This document shows, one piece after another, positions 11,090 to 22,707 of a stretch of 64,000 nucleotides of DNA (the first letter of the stretch is position 1; every line of letters starts with the position of its first letter). The DNA comes from Kuschelorhynchus macadamiae (lineage: Eukaryota; Arthropoda; Insecta; Coleoptera; Curculionidae). The notes under the pieces are model-generated. The model searched no databases. It had not been told where the DNA came from and saw nothing but the letters and a program-made list of their open reading frames with translations. The stretch spans positions 124,001-188,000 of the forward strand of contig JAUTXW010000877.1 in assembly GCA_030620095.1 (NCBI GenBank), given 5' to 3'. A program made the translations under genes and the position numbers.

Positions 11090-13523
11090 CAGGGGTAAAG
11101 TGAACATTCGCCCCGACTTAGGCGATACAGTCTCGATTTTGAGATACGCGTCCCGAATTTAAAGACGTCCCGATTTTGAGATATTTATTTTAAATATTTT
11201 CCTCTATATGAAAAAATCACACATAAATCTTAAATTTCTTCAAGTAACCACCGATGGTAAAAACAAATAGGTACATTGACTATCTAGCAGCTGATATCGA
11301 CATTTCTTAACCGTCGATAAACATTGGACATCCCTACAGTCCGCGGGACTTCCCCTTTGTTTATTTCCCTTACCGACAACTATACTCATGTCTTAAATGG
11401 AAATTGTAATCACCCACTACGGATGGAATCAATATTTGAATAATAGTTAGTCTAACCTATTGTGTTTTAATTTGAGTTAAGACAGAGTATTAATTTAAAC
11501 GTGGCTGAGTAATTAAGTAATAAATTGAAGCGTAAAACGGGTAAGTTAATTATATTAAAGTCGATATAAAAATGTTAACATTTCTTTGACCTTTTACAGA
11601 TTATATATCGGAAGGGCGCCAAAACAAAAATGTTGTTTCTCGTCAGAATCACAAACGCAGTATCCATTCTTGAAGAAGAGAAAATTAGATTCAAGTGTAT
11701 TTAGTAAGACCTGTTTATCAAGTTTTTCAATCTTACATGGAAGCAAGAATGACATCGAAAAACATTTAAAATCCGATAAACGTAAATCATATTTAACTGC
11801 TAGTGCATCTTTATCCTCTTTTCCGTAATGTATCAAAGATCACTACCGAACACCAATAATTTGCAGCCGAAAAAGGACTTTTCACTTTTCTTACCGTGTT
11901 TCACAATATTAGCTTTCGTGCAATGGACTGTACATCCAAACCAATCAAAAATATTTATAAAAATAACTTTTCATGCGCGCGTACAAAGGCTGAAGCTATA
12001 GTGACCGATGTCTCTCCAGAAACAGCTAGAAAAAGTTAACTATATTACAATGTTTTCTAATGACCCCAATTATAATCACCTAAAGCTTTTTCCTATTTTC
12101 GATTCGATTCTTTGGCAAAAACACAGGTGTAAATGTAAACATTATTGATTTGTCATCTTTACCTGGTGAAAAAGTTACCTAATTTGCAATTATGTACTTG
12201 AGATTTGGAGAGGTACGTAAACAAGGTACAAATAGTATATATTTTAAAATGGCTCAGAGTGTAGATCAATCAATATTAGGTGTAGCTATGCTGCTCATAT
12301 TTTTACATCTATACTCTTAGAGAAGTCTGTGAAAGCTTTGAAGTCGAGTACCAAAAAACTTTAAGGTACAGTAAAACTAGGTGGCTGGCCATACTTCCAG
12401 ATGTATTTGACTTTAAAGTCCTACTTTCTTTCAATTGATAAATGTCCACAAATAATTAGTAACTAACTTTTTTTCAAACGAATGTTCTAAGGTTTGGTTG
12501 AAATTTATTCATAATATAGCTTTTATGTTTCAAGATGCTAGTAAAAAAATTGACGGTGATAAAATAAACTTTTTAGAGGTAAAGGAAATTCTGGAAATGA
12601 AAAAAAGTAAATTAAAATCGAGGCTAGAAAATGAGTTTGGTCCGATAGTAATTCGAAATTATTTAATCCTACTTGAGAATGAAGGACAGGCAGAAACAAA
12701 GAGATTTTTGAGTCGTCTTAAAACTATAAAACAATAGCTTTGAGTATTTACAGCAATAGTGTGCTCAATATTACTCTGTGATTTTTCATGAGTATTTTTG
12801 TGTAAAGAATTTACTTTTAATGAAGTACAGAGAGGTCTAGAATTTTTCTAAAGAAATTTCCTACATGCAACTTTAATAAAAATGATCTATTCGATGAAAT
12901 ACGTTACGTCAACCAGTTTATTTCTGAAAACAAACTAAACCACTGAAGAGAAAATAAAATTGCCACCGATATGAAGTGGGTCGAACTTTTTAAACATTTT
13001 GAAGAAACCATTATAAGGTTTGAGAGTATTCTAAAATTAGTAGAATTTTCTGAACGTGTGTTTTCTTTAATTGATATAATTTGGACAACTGAATTGGAAA
13101 CACTTAAAGCACTTATTATAGTAAAATTTAATTTTGCTGATAACTGTATCGATTTTTATAAGGATATTTCAAAAATTCCAACCATTCTTAAAGAAATACG
13201 TAAAAACGAAAAATATTCCTAATTAATTATTGTTATTAATATTATTAGCTGAAGGATTCTTTTTGTTATGATTTGTTAGCTATTAGGAACCGATCTAAAA
13301 ATTTAAACAGAAGTTTATGCAATTTCTTGTTCCAGGGGTAAAGTGAACATTCGCCCCGACTGACTTAGGCGATACCGTCCCGATTTTGAGATACATACAT
13401 TTACAGATACATAGGTACATTGACAAATCCAAATAGGAGATTTTACAAAATGGTGAATGGGCTACTTTTTTTGTAATTGTCTGTCCGGCTTTTTGCTTTT
13501 TTGGAAATGGTCACTTTATCCTG
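11090..13523 (+). mobile_element. hAT element nested in PLE copy 1, with a duplicated junction
   Basis: The left terminus caggggtaaagtgaacattc starts at 11090 directly after PLE sequence (ttcttgttc). A decayed inverse terminus (ggtcactttatcctg) ends at 13523, where PLE sequence resumes. A second copy of the left junction, about 25 bp of PLE plus about 60 bp of hAT end, lies at 13306-13393 in the same orientation. The element therefore contains an internal direct duplication that spans its own boundary. Confidence 0.75.
11586..13222 (+). pseudogene. hAT transposase (BED-like N-terminus, C-terminal dimerisation), decayed
   Basis: Fragments in order are: a zinc-finger-like block (CLSSFSILHGSKNDIEKHLK, 11700-11770), a block around 11900 reading SFRAMDCTSK, then NNFSCARTKAEAIVT near 11965-12005, IIDLSSLPGEK near 12145, and C-terminal segments at 12498-12737 and 12971-13222 ending VERVFSLI-like (SERVFSLIDIIWT) and VKFNFADNCIDFYKDI. 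Many stops separate them. This is a different hAT lineage from the two ZMYM-like copies. The function was transposition; it is now inactive. Confidence 0.7.
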
Positions 13524-13815
13524 GGGTGATATCTATATTTGAGAAACTGGACGATCCATATCGACTAGGCTTAAGGAACATGAACGATGTATCAGAAAGA
13601 AACAAATTGTACAATCTGCTGTATCTGAACACCAGCATTCCACTCGTCATTATTGTAAAATAAACCAAAGTTCTTGCATCGATTTCGAGATTCTTTAAGC
13701 GAAAAATTAGAGAATCTAATAAAATGTATAAACATCCTAACAATTTTAATAGAGATACGGGCTTCAGTCTTAATCATACGTGGTAACCGATCGTTAGACC
13801 AATAGATCATGGCAA
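13524..13815 (+). pseudogene. PLE copy 1: GIY-YIG endonuclease remainder
   Basis: The sequence after the hAT matches the GIY-YIG part of the 54.7-kb PLE almost base for base, starting gggtgatatctatatttgag and continuing through the Arg and His-Glu region to aatagagatacgggcttcag at about 13750-13767. A frameshift near 13570 and further indels break the frame. It stops before the terminal noncoding part found in copies 2 and 3. Confidence 0.85.
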
Positions 13816-13819
13816 CGAA

Positions 13820-14297
13820 GATCTTTTTGAAAAGTGATACCCTCTAGACAAAAGGAATCTGTGAAGCATTTGATTATTCATTTGAATGCTGTAGGTATTG
13901 GTAGATAATTTGTGAGATAGTAAAGAAGAGTGTGTCTTAGTTAGGGAAAAAGTCATTACTCTACGCCTATCATCAATTTCAGCTTTGGAGACAGATTTGG
14001 GAAATTGTATATTGGAGTGGAGTTTGCTGCCCTCAGCATAGCTGGGAATAGTATTGCTGGCAGAAGAAAGCAGATCATTGATGTGCAGAAGGAATAGGAT
14101 AGGTGCCAACACTGAACCCTGTGGAACGCCTGCCTTGATTTGGTGAAAGTTTGATGACCGTCAACCACTACCGAAATACATCTGCTGGAAAGAAAACTAG
14201 CAATCTGGCACAGTTTTGGAAGAAGTTTGTTAAGAATTCGACAGACTTATTTCAATTGTGGGTTAGAAGGTCATATTTTGCTCTAAATAAGAAGTTG
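13820..14297 (-). pseudogene. Non-LTR retrotransposon RT fragment
   Basis: Minus-strand translation gives VVVDGHQTFTKSRQ, then AGVPQGSVLAPILFLLHIND and SNTIPSYAEG. In the last of these the RT catalytic box (normally YADD) reads YAEG, so it is inactive. There is one frame change near 14115. The fragment stops at 14297, just before the end of a hAT element, whose insertion or decay probably cut it off. Confidence 0.75.
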
Positions 14298-14305
14298 GCA
14301 TCAAT

Positions 14306-16646
14306 CAGGGGCGTGCGGTGAAAGTTTAAGAAAGGGAAGCAATTTTTGAACCTATTTGAAAAGTAATTCGATTCTTCGATTATTTTTTGCAATTTCGTTA
14401 ATGACGTCATCATAAAAACGTCGAAGATCCGACATATTTTGGAGAAGTTTATTTTCAATGGACAACAGCGATGTATGCGAAAGTCTCTCCTGCTCCGTTG
14501 AATTTCTCACGAAATTTTTTATACGTTTAAGTGTTGAAAAATTGCGTTCCACTGATAAACTTGTGGCAGGTATTGTCAATACTAATTCACACAATTTCGA
14601 CATTTCGGTGTAGGCATCTTCCAGCTCCTTGTCTTTTAAAAATTGCATTACTTCCTTAGCGTTATTTTTTGCGCTAATGTGATCAGTTTCGTAAATCACT
14701 TTTAGTTCAGATCGCAGTAACACTCGGTCGAAGAACTGGCTATAATGAAGAAGAAGAGATTTAAACGCATGTCCTGGAAAAGTTTTTCCTTTAAATGCAT
14801 CAAAATTGCAGAGCCCGAGGAATTTACAATCATTTAAATCGTTAAATCTATAGTTTATATGTTGCTGAATTTGATCAATTATTTTATAAAAGAGGCGTCT
14901 GTATGATGTTTGAACATCTGTTTGTCTGTTCGAAGACGCTTGGCTTGTGGCTCTACATTTTACGTCATCTTTTTCTCCCAAAGTAGGTCAATGTCATCTC
15001 TTTTTTAGCTTAACATGTACTTAAAATCATCCACTTTTTTTAGGCAAAAAGCAATATCATTTGTTTTAGTTTCTAATATATTAAAAACATTGCCCGAGAA
15101 TGGAAAAATTTCTGAAAATATGTTCAACAAATAATTAAAATCTCGTTTCAAACAGTCTAAAAACCCCCTCAAACTATTTATTGCTTCTGAGTCCCACGTT
15201 TCATTATTTTTTTTTATATTCTCAAATAGTTCAATCAGAGATTCACGATTTTCAGATACTGTTAACACAAGTCTTCCATTATAGTTCCACCAAGTAGGAG
15301 CTACTTTGGGCAATAGTTTGTGGACACTGGAGTCCAAAGCTTGTGTACGTTTTGTTGACTTGGAAAAAAAGCAGCCATGCCACTTAAAGTAACGAAAAAT
15401 GCTTTACACTCTTTAACGTGATTGATGGACTGGCATAAAACTAAATTTAATTTATGAGCAAAACAATGGACAAACACATCACTTGGGAAAGTTTCTCGAA
15501 CTTTAGCTTGCAGACCCCCTAGTTATCCTGCCATCACCGCAGCTCCGTCATAGTTTTGAGCAACTAATTTTTTCTCTCCATTAATTTCTTTAGTAACGTT
15601 ATAAACTACGGTATATAATACATCTGCTGTACGATTTTCGGATACATTCTTAAAACCTAAAAATCGCTCTTGAATACTTCCGTCTGTTTCAACGTAGCGT
15701 ATTACTATAGATAAATGGCTAAAATTAGTGATATCAGTTGTTTCGTCCAGAACAATAGCAATGAACCGCGCCTCGCCAATCTCCTGCTTAATTCTTTTTA
15801 GAATAATGGTTGCAACAGCGGAAATTAAATAATTCTGGATTCGATTCGACGTTCCGCAAAAAACGCTAGACTGCTCTAAATGATTTTTTAAGCAATCATC
15901 ATATTTAGCCATTAAACTAAGTAAATCTTGAAAATTCCCTCTATTTGAAGAAACCCTTGTTTCGTCATGACCTCTAAATCCCAATTCGTGCTGTCCTAGA
16001 AAACAAACAACATCTATAAGTATTCTTAATATTTGCCTATTTTTATCGACTAGTTCATGGTGTTGGCGGTGACTAATTTCGAACTGTTTATTAAGGGCGT
16101 GTTCAATTCTGGTTTTGCCGAAGACTTTTTCTTTTATGACGGCCTGCAAATGCGCTTTGGACATAATGTGTCTTTTTACAGCTTTATGGAAATTGTTTAA
16201 ATCGGAAAAACCAGTTTTATTCCAGAGACCTTTTTCATTTTCAAAAAGTAAAAGAAAGGCCAACAAAATAATTTACTTATATTTTCACCCCCTGTTAGCC
16301 ATTTAAATTGTTCGTATTGTTTTTCCTGATAAAAATGTCTAATACAGTTTTTCATTTTTGTGGTTAAATTCTTCATAGGCGGTGTTGCCCTTCCTTTGGA
16401 AATTATTTGAAGCCTATCAGCGAAGTTTAATGTTGAAAATCCCTTTATTATTAAGACACACACCACACATTCACACACACTGTTCTTACTAAATTCTCCA
16501 ACATTTTCAACGTTATTACCGACAGCCGAAGTTGACGGTATTTGCATATCCACGTCCGTATTATTGTCTTCCATATCGCACCTTGCACGACGCGACGGAT
16601 AGCCGTTCAAACAAAGAACTACTCCAACGATAGCTTCCGCCCCCAC
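14306..16646 (-). mobile_element. hAT element, ZMYM-like family, second copy
   Basis: A hAT-type terminus (caggggcgtgcggtgaaag) begins at 14306, about 45 bp beyond the transposase stop. I could not find the matching terminus on the right side, upstream of the start codon. The right limit given is only the end of open reading frame. The eight bases before 14306 (gcatcaat) would be the target duplication if an element end preceding gcatcaat were found to the right. Confidence 0.75.
14352..16575 (-). pseudogene. hAT transposase (TTF/DUF4371 type), several breaks
   Basis: Start chosen at MEDNNTDVDMQIPSTSAVGN (16575). Domains in order: a TTF-type zinc-finger region (GRATPPMKNLTT, HFYQEKQYEQFKWLTG), a DUF4371-like region with IDVVCFLGQHELGFRGHDE and VLDETTDITN (first catalytic Asp), then LVAQNYDGAAVMAG, the region at 15337-15005, and the C-terminal dimerisation block LTIPATSLSVERNFSTLKRI ending at 14352. 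Breaks are a frameshift near 16240, a stop after VMAG (15523), a frame change near 15340, and a stop and frameshift near 15000. The copy is better preserved than its relative at 6270-8021. Confidence 0.85.
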
Positions 16647-17690
16647 TTAAAGCACGCGACTGAAATGCAAAAATTGCAAACAGCCGGTGGAAAGTTCAAT
16701 AACCTCTGGCTCGATTCATAGGAAATCAAGCATACAGGACTTGGCTGCAGAGAAGCTAGCGGCCCGCATAGGTTCTATTCGATTTCTATTGTGGCTCGGT
16801 CGATTCTAGATGACCATAGGTGTCGAAAAGCAATAAGAAGTGTTGGTTTCTAGACCCTTGTATACTATTAACGAATATTATAATGAAAGTTTCTAGTTAT
16901 ACTCCACCGAGAGCCCTTAGGGTTTAAATTTTACACATTTAATAACGTCTTTATTGTCTGCTTTTTGTAAAATGATTACTTCTTTGTTACTTATTTTTAT
17001 ATTACTTTGTTTTGTTTTATACTTAGTATTTTTTTAACTCCTTTGTCCATTTATCTATCGTTTTAGCATACTTTAATATCTCAGACAATAAAGCGTTTTA
17101 ACTTCAGAAAAGAATTGACATAAATACCTTTACGGGTTCTATGTTTGCCGGAACACATTTTTTTACTTGTGCAAAAAACTCTCAAACAGCTGCACTTAAA
17201 AAAAATGCTTGCTTTCAAATACTCCTGAGGTTCGGTCCTTCAGTGACTAGACTATTAATAAGAACCGTCTGAAAGATGTAGGTTAAGTGACGTTTTACGC
17301 TAATCAAAACCCTTAAGACTTTGTCTGCAATAAATTGTGTTCGCTCAATAAGATTTATATAAAACGTCAGCGCCAGTCGAGAAGTAGGATTGATTGTTTT
17401 CTAAGGATTCAAAATTTACACTTAATCCATTGTCATTACGTATCTGTCATTCAGTTGTTACTAGTTAATACGAGGAAATTTATTTGAGAATTGTAGAATC
17501 CTTATTTTCTTGGAGGAATTATTGCAAATGCATCGTTTATTTATTTATTGCTCGACAACAAAATCGAATACAAACGGTTTAAAAAATCAGTAATTTTTTT
17601 ACACGGAATTTCCTTTCTTATGAATCTTTCGTTCCCTTTTGAATAGTGAAGGCAACTGAGTAAGAAAAAATGTTTACGTTCATTTTTTAA
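16647..17690. other. Unassigned intronic DNA
   Basis: There is no convincing frame or element end. It contains the unidentified upstream flank of the hAT element (16647-16880, somewhat richer in G+C), then AT-rich DNA. I see nothing else. Confidence 0.4.
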
Positions 17691-18240
17691 ATGTTTTATT
17701 TGGTTGCCATTTTGTTCCAATTTGAATTCGTACCACAATTTTTCTAGTTTATCTCTATATCATACTTAATTCTTACACAAAATTTGAAATTAATCTAATG
17801 AGTAGTTTCTTCGACCTGATACCATAATTTTTGCTAGTTCATTTCTATGTAACACTTGATCTTTGTGCCAAATTTGTGGTAATTTGGATAATTAGTTGCT
17901 AAATCTTGAACTTGATCGCCATTTTCTTCCGCCATCTTGAATTCGTTCCACCACAGTTAATCCCTAAATCACACTTAGTTTTTGTAGGAGATTTGAAATC
18001 AATCTAATTTTTTTAATATTTTCTTAAGTTGCCATTTTGCTTCGCCATTTTGGATTCGTATAAAAGTTTTACCAGTTGATTTCTACGTAATACTTGATTT
18101 TTCTGCAAAATTTCAGGTAAATTAATAATATTACTAAAAAAGTACTTTTTTAGTAATATTTCTTTTAACACTTCTCTAGACCGCCATTTTGGTTTGCCGT
18201 GGATCCACGCCAAAATTTTACCAGATTATTCTATCAACCT
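17691..18240 (+). repeat. Degenerate repeat array, block 2 (about five units)
   Basis: Units of roughly 105-145 bp begin near 17700, 17814, 17921, 18034 and 18180. Recurring phrases are gccattttgttcc or gccattttgcttcgccattt, gaattcgtaccac, ccagttgatttctacgtaat, acttgatttt(t/g)tg, caaaatttgaaattaat and ggtaa(a)tt(a/g)gataattag. They are shared with blocks 1 and 3. Unit 4 contains a perfect palindrome. Confidence 0.65.
18127..18160. repeat. 34-bp perfect palindrome inside the array
   Basis: The left half, aatattactaaaaaagt, is followed immediately by its exact reverse complement, with no spacer. Such sequence can extrude as a cruciform or form a hairpin in single strands. Confidence 0.9.
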
Positions 18241-18972
18241 AAATTATTATAAACAGACAGTGACAGTGATTGTATTTTCCATTTGTAGATGTCTACCCTA
18301 CAACACTGCCGGTTGTGTTGGGTTTATTTTTTTTTGATACAAAAATAATTTTGAACCAAGTAATTCGGAGGGGTATACAAAAATTTCTTTTAAAAGGAGA
18401 AACGAAAACAAAAAATTCATATAAAACGTATTTCCTATTAAGTGCACAATAAATATGCATCAAATAGTAATAATAACAAAATATTTTATTTAAACAAAAA
18501 GTATTAGAAAGCCCTAAATACACTGTTATTTCCTTCTTAAAAACAGTTTCCAGTACATAATATAAAACACAAATTAGAATACACCTAAAGCACGAAACTC
18601 CAAAATTTTTCATTAGTATTAATTGAATTGCAGGATTTTAGAATTAAAGCGGGTAGACCGTGTCCCTAAATTCTTCTTTGGGTCCAACACACTAAAAAAC
18701 AATAAAATATATTTGTATAAATATCTCATTTTCTATTTTGGGTTTTCTCTTTCGGACTTGTGTGAAAATTTCGTGTATCAAACAGATTCTAAACACTTTT
18801 ACCACAATTTTTTTTATTTTTATTTTTATTTTTATTTAATCCAAAGATTCGGAAAAAATATTTTTTTGCTTACATGTCTTCGCTCATTGTCAATTCCAAA
18901 TGTATGTAAATGTCATTTCTGATCTTGCTCATGCGCAGTTCGAAATATTCTGCCCCTTTTTCTTTAAAATTG
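18241..18972. other. AT-rich spacer, nothing recognised
   Basis: Open frames here (for example 18293-18613 on the minus strand, 18623-18922 on the + strand) are low-complexity and have no recognisable motif. I treat the stretch as noncoding spacer between two inverted repeat arrays. Confidence 0.4.
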
Positions 18973-19195
18973 GTTTTTTATTACTTCCCTCATAATAGGG
19001 AAGAAGTATTGTATTCGTAAAAAAGTCACCCACAGAGATTTTTTCAGATCTTTACGTTTCGGGGTCCCTAGGTGCCGGAAAACATGTTTTGTCAATTCCG
19101 TCGGTTTGTCGATCTGTCTGTTCGCGGCATAGCTAAAAAACTACTTACCCGATGGACTTCAAATTTTGGTCAAAAATTAAAGTCATATGGGGATA
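18973..19195 (+). repeat. Interspersed module, copy 2 (fullest)
   Basis: It starts with a small hairpin, cttccct-cataat-agggaag (18986-19005), followed by aagtattgtattcgtaaaaa, cacccacagagattttttca, cggggtccctaggtgccgg, cgtcggtttgtcgatctgtc and catagctaaaaaactactta. The 1641 and 37737 copies share most of these words in the same order. It leads straight into the inverted repeat array. Confidence 0.65.
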
Positions 19196-19620
19196 ACCTG
19201 GTAACATTTTGGTAAAAATCCGATATGCCGGAATAAAATGGCGGCCTAGTGAAACGTCAAAAAATTATTCCTGAAAAAACTAATTATCCAATTTACCTCA
19301 AATTTTGCACAAAGATCAAATGTTAAATAGGAATGAACTAGTAATATTTTGATATGAATATAAGATAGCGGAAAAAAATGGCGACTTAAGAAGATATTTA
19401 AAAAATGAGCACTACTTATTAGATTTATTTCAAATTTTGTGCAAGCATTAAGTATGATATCGAGATACACTGTAAATTTGTGGTACGAATTCAAGATAGC
19501 GGAACAAAATGACGGCCAAATAAAATTTTTAAGGAATCGACGTAAAAAATCTTATTCAATTGACTTTAAATTTGGCAGAAAAATTAAATGTGATATAGAG
19601 ATATATGGCGACGAATAAAA
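19196..19620 (-). repeat. Degenerate repeat array, block 3 (inverted)
   Basis: Units read as the reverse complement of blocks 1 and 2: aactaattatccaatttacc, caaattttgcacaaagatca, ggaatgaactagta and gatagcggaaaaaaatggc. Two to four units are visible before the DD41D element inserted at 19645. Confidence 0.65.
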
Positions 19621-19644
19621 ATGTTTTAAAAAACAGTATATATA

Positions 19645-22265
19645 CAATGTGTCCCAAATTTGGCTTACATGCATTGCTATCTCGTAAACCGCTATAGCTA
19701 CAGGGTGGGTTAAATTAGGAAAGTTTTAGAGAATTTTATTACAAATTTGATGACGTTTTGAAGTTTAGGATATCTTTTGTGGTTTTCAAGATAATTGGGA
19801 AAAATCAAAATGGTGCATTTTCAACTTTTGCCCGTAGCTTGTAAACGACTCGTATTATGGTTTTATGGTTTATACATTATTAGGGCACTTTTATTAGAGG
19901 AACATTATGCACGTAAAACGAAGTTTCTAGCTTCAATTGTTTTTGAGATATTGGCATCAACTTTTTATTTTCTTACCGACGCCATATTGGATTATTGTAT
20001 TTTTGGAAAGATCTTTTTAAGAGCTTTCCAATGATGTATAACAAGGTAAGATTATTATTTTTCTTGAGCTCTAAAGACCAAAATAATTGTTTTTTTTTTA
20101 TGTAGGCTTTGATTACGCATGGCGGCCATAATGAAACAAAAGAATGCCGAATGTCAACAATCATTTTGTGTTCCTGAATAGTACTTGTTATCATTTTCTC
20201 ATTGTGCCGAGTTTTTACAAAGTTTATTTGAGTTTCTTATACTACTTAAAATGGAGGGTAATTATTCCAACGAAGAGAATTTGGATATGATAGAACTTTA
20301 TTTTAAAGCAAATAGAAATACACAAGCAGCTGCGCGTTCATACGAAGAACAATTTCCAGACCGACATCAACCAAGCCAAAGGCATTTTAGATTTCTAATT
20401 GTTAACCTGTTAGCCTACGGGTCTTTTTTGAAACCGAAACCAAAGACCTATTCAATAGATAATGAAGCAAGAAACGCAGCTATAATAGAAAGTGTCAGGG
20501 ACAACCCAACAACCTCAGTAAGAAAGATTGAAGAACAAACGGCAATTCCCAAATCAACCGTCCAACGAGTCTTGAAAAAACTTCACTTTCATCCCTATAA
20601 ACCTACTATTGTACAGGGTCTTCAGGTAAATGATTTTTCTAGAAGAATCACGTTTAGTGAATGGTTCATCAACAAATGCCAGCAAATACCCAACTTTCAT
20701 TCTAAAGTACTTTGGACAGATGAAACACGATTTACAAACTGTGGAATTTTCAATAAACATAATACTCATTACTGGGGCACCGAGAATCCTCATAATTTAG
20801 AAGAAAGACGTTTACAAACAAAATTTGGGTTCAATGTGTGGTGTGGCATTATAGGTAATTCCAAACAATGCACTTCTGCTTTAAATCACTCATAACAATT
20901 TGTATTTTAGATAACCGTTTGATTGGGCCGTTCATTTTCCAAGAAAATTTATCGGGTAACAGATATTTGCAACTATTACGGGAACAAATTATTCCAGAAG
21001 TTATAAATTCTGTTCCCCCAAACGACCTGCAAAATATTTGGTTCCAACAAGATGGCTGTCCGGCTCACGGTACCAGATAGGTGATGGCGATCCTCAGAAA
21101 TACTTTCGGGGAAAATATTATCGCTAATAATGGCCCTGTTGCTTGGCCGGCAAGGTCACCGGATATTACTCCTCCCGATTTTTATTTATGGGGATACGCA
21201 AAAAATGAGGTCTACGAATTTTCTCCGACAGAAAGTCTCAGAGAGCTAGAAGACAGAGTCCGAGATGTTTTTGCTAATATTAACAGGAACACCTTAAGAA
21301 GGGTTACACGGAAGGTATTGGAGAAATGTCAAAAATGTGTGGAAAATGGAGGGAGGCATGTGGTGTAACTTATATTTTTTTTATGTGTTAATTTAAATTT
21401 AGTTTAGGTATTTTCAATAGTGTGATAGTTACATTTTAGTCACTAGGTATTCACTGTTAGTATAATATCTTAGTTGAAAATCTGAAACATCGATGGTTGA
21501 ATTAATATTTTTACCCATAAGCTAACAAGTTTACAATTAGAAATCTGAAATGCCTTTGGCTTGGTTGATGTCGGTCTGGAAATTGTTCTTCGTATGAACG
21601 CGCAGCTGCTTGTGTATTTCTATTTGCTTTAAAATAAAGTTCTATCATATCCAAATTCTCTTCGTTGGAATAATTACCCTCCATTTTAAGTAGTATAAGA
21701 AACTCAAATAAACTTTGTAAAAACTCGGCACAATGAGAAAATGATAACAAGTACTATTCAGGAACACAAAATGATTGTTGACATGCGGCATTCTTTTGTT
21801 TCATTATGGCCGCCATGCGTAATCAAAGCCTACTTAAAAAAAAAAAAATTATTTTGGTTTTTAGAGCTCAAGAAAAATAATAATCTTACCTTGTTATACA
21901 TCATTGGAAAGCTCTTAAAAAGATCTTTCCAAAAATACAATAATCCAATATGGCGTCGGTAAGAAAATAAAAAGTTGATGCCAATATCTCAAAAACAATT
22001 GAAGCTAGAAACTTCGTTTTACCTGCATAATGTTCCTCTAATAAAAGTGCCCTAATAATGTATAAACCATAAAACCATAATACGAGTCGTTTAGAAGCTA
22101 CGGGCAAAAGTTGAAAATGCACCATTTTGATTTTTCCCAATTATCTTGAAAACCACAAAAGATATCCTAAACTTCAAAACGTCATCAAATTTGTAATAAA
22201 ATTTTCTAAAACTTTCCTAATTTAACCCACACTGTAGCTATAGCGGTTTACGAGATAGCAATGCA
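19645..22265 (+). mobile_element. DD41D element family A copy 2, with ~750-bp TIRs
   Basis: It begins caatgtgtcccaaatttgg after a short TA run. The left inverted repeat is 19645-20420 and the right is about 21514-22265. The right one again carries an inverted copy of the transposase N-terminus (21514-21684 on the minus strand). The outermost 25 bp or so of the right end are lost and replaced by TA repeats. Orientation is opposite to copy 1. Confidence 0.9.
20251..21368 (+). pseudogene. DD41D transposase, family A copy 2 (one premature stop)
   Basis: Exon 1 is 20251-20854, the intron 20855-20910 (gtaatt...ttttag, 56 bp) and exon 2 20911-21368; spliced length is 353 codons. The protein matches copy 1: HTH block SKFRKIEEQ-like region (TSVRKIEEQTAIPKSTVQ), LWTDETRFTN, WFQQDGCPAH and ITPPDFYLWG. 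A TAG at 21078-21080 replaces the Glu of copy 1. The defect differs from that of copy 1, so the two copies died independently. The N-terminal 57 codons lie in the inverted repeat. Confidence 0.9.
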
Positions 22266-22283
22266 TATATATATATATATATA
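22266..22283. repeat. (TA)n junction between element A2 and element C arms
   Basis: A short TA run joins the truncated end of A2 to cagggttattcacgc at 22284. Confidence 0.9.
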
Positions 22284-22707
22284 CAGGGTTATTCACGCAA
22301 CCCGTTCATTAAAAGTTTTTGATGATGCCATTTAGATAAAAATTTCAAATTTTGGGATTAAGGTAAGGTCAAGGGGTACTTCTTTTTTGAAATATTTTCA
22401 ATTTCCTGTCACTTCCGGTTTAACCGGAAGTTGGTATCAACTTGCTTATTTTAAATGGAACACCCTGTATTTTATGATATTTTTGGATTCTACGGAGAAT
22501 TTTAATGCTATTTTATGTAGCATGTCCTATACCTAAGTTCAAGCGTTCTTAAGATATTTGACCTTGAACCGAAAATGAGCCTTCGGGGTACCAAATTTTA
22601 AAATCTCATATTTTTGTAAGTTTTGAAGATGATATAATCTTCATATTTTGCAGACGATCGGTAAATAATCTTAGGTTTCTATTTTTTTTATTGAATTTGT
22701 TTTTATA

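Larger units (their letters stand above)
10391..13815 (+). mobile_element. Penelope-like element (PLE) copy 1, 5-prime truncated and split by a hAT
   Basis: PLE sequence runs from about 10391 to 11089 and resumes at 13524-13815. The two parts join into one RT-to-GIY-YIG reading when compared with the copy at 54658-55645. The 3-prime end stops short of the terminal region found in the other copies. No target duplication is visible. Confidence 0.85.

Noticed and set aside
14252..14458. Short minus-strand frame overlapping the hAT C-terminus
   Set aside because: It overlaps the hAT dimerisation domain in another frame and has no motif of its own.
17691..18240. CRISPR array
   Set aside because: Units are over 100 bp, degenerate and without spacer/repeat alternation, and the DNA is eukaryotic.
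18293..18922. Frames of about 100 codons rich in Phe, Tyr and Lys
   Set aside because: The composition is what AT-rich DNA gives by chance, with no homology or splice context.
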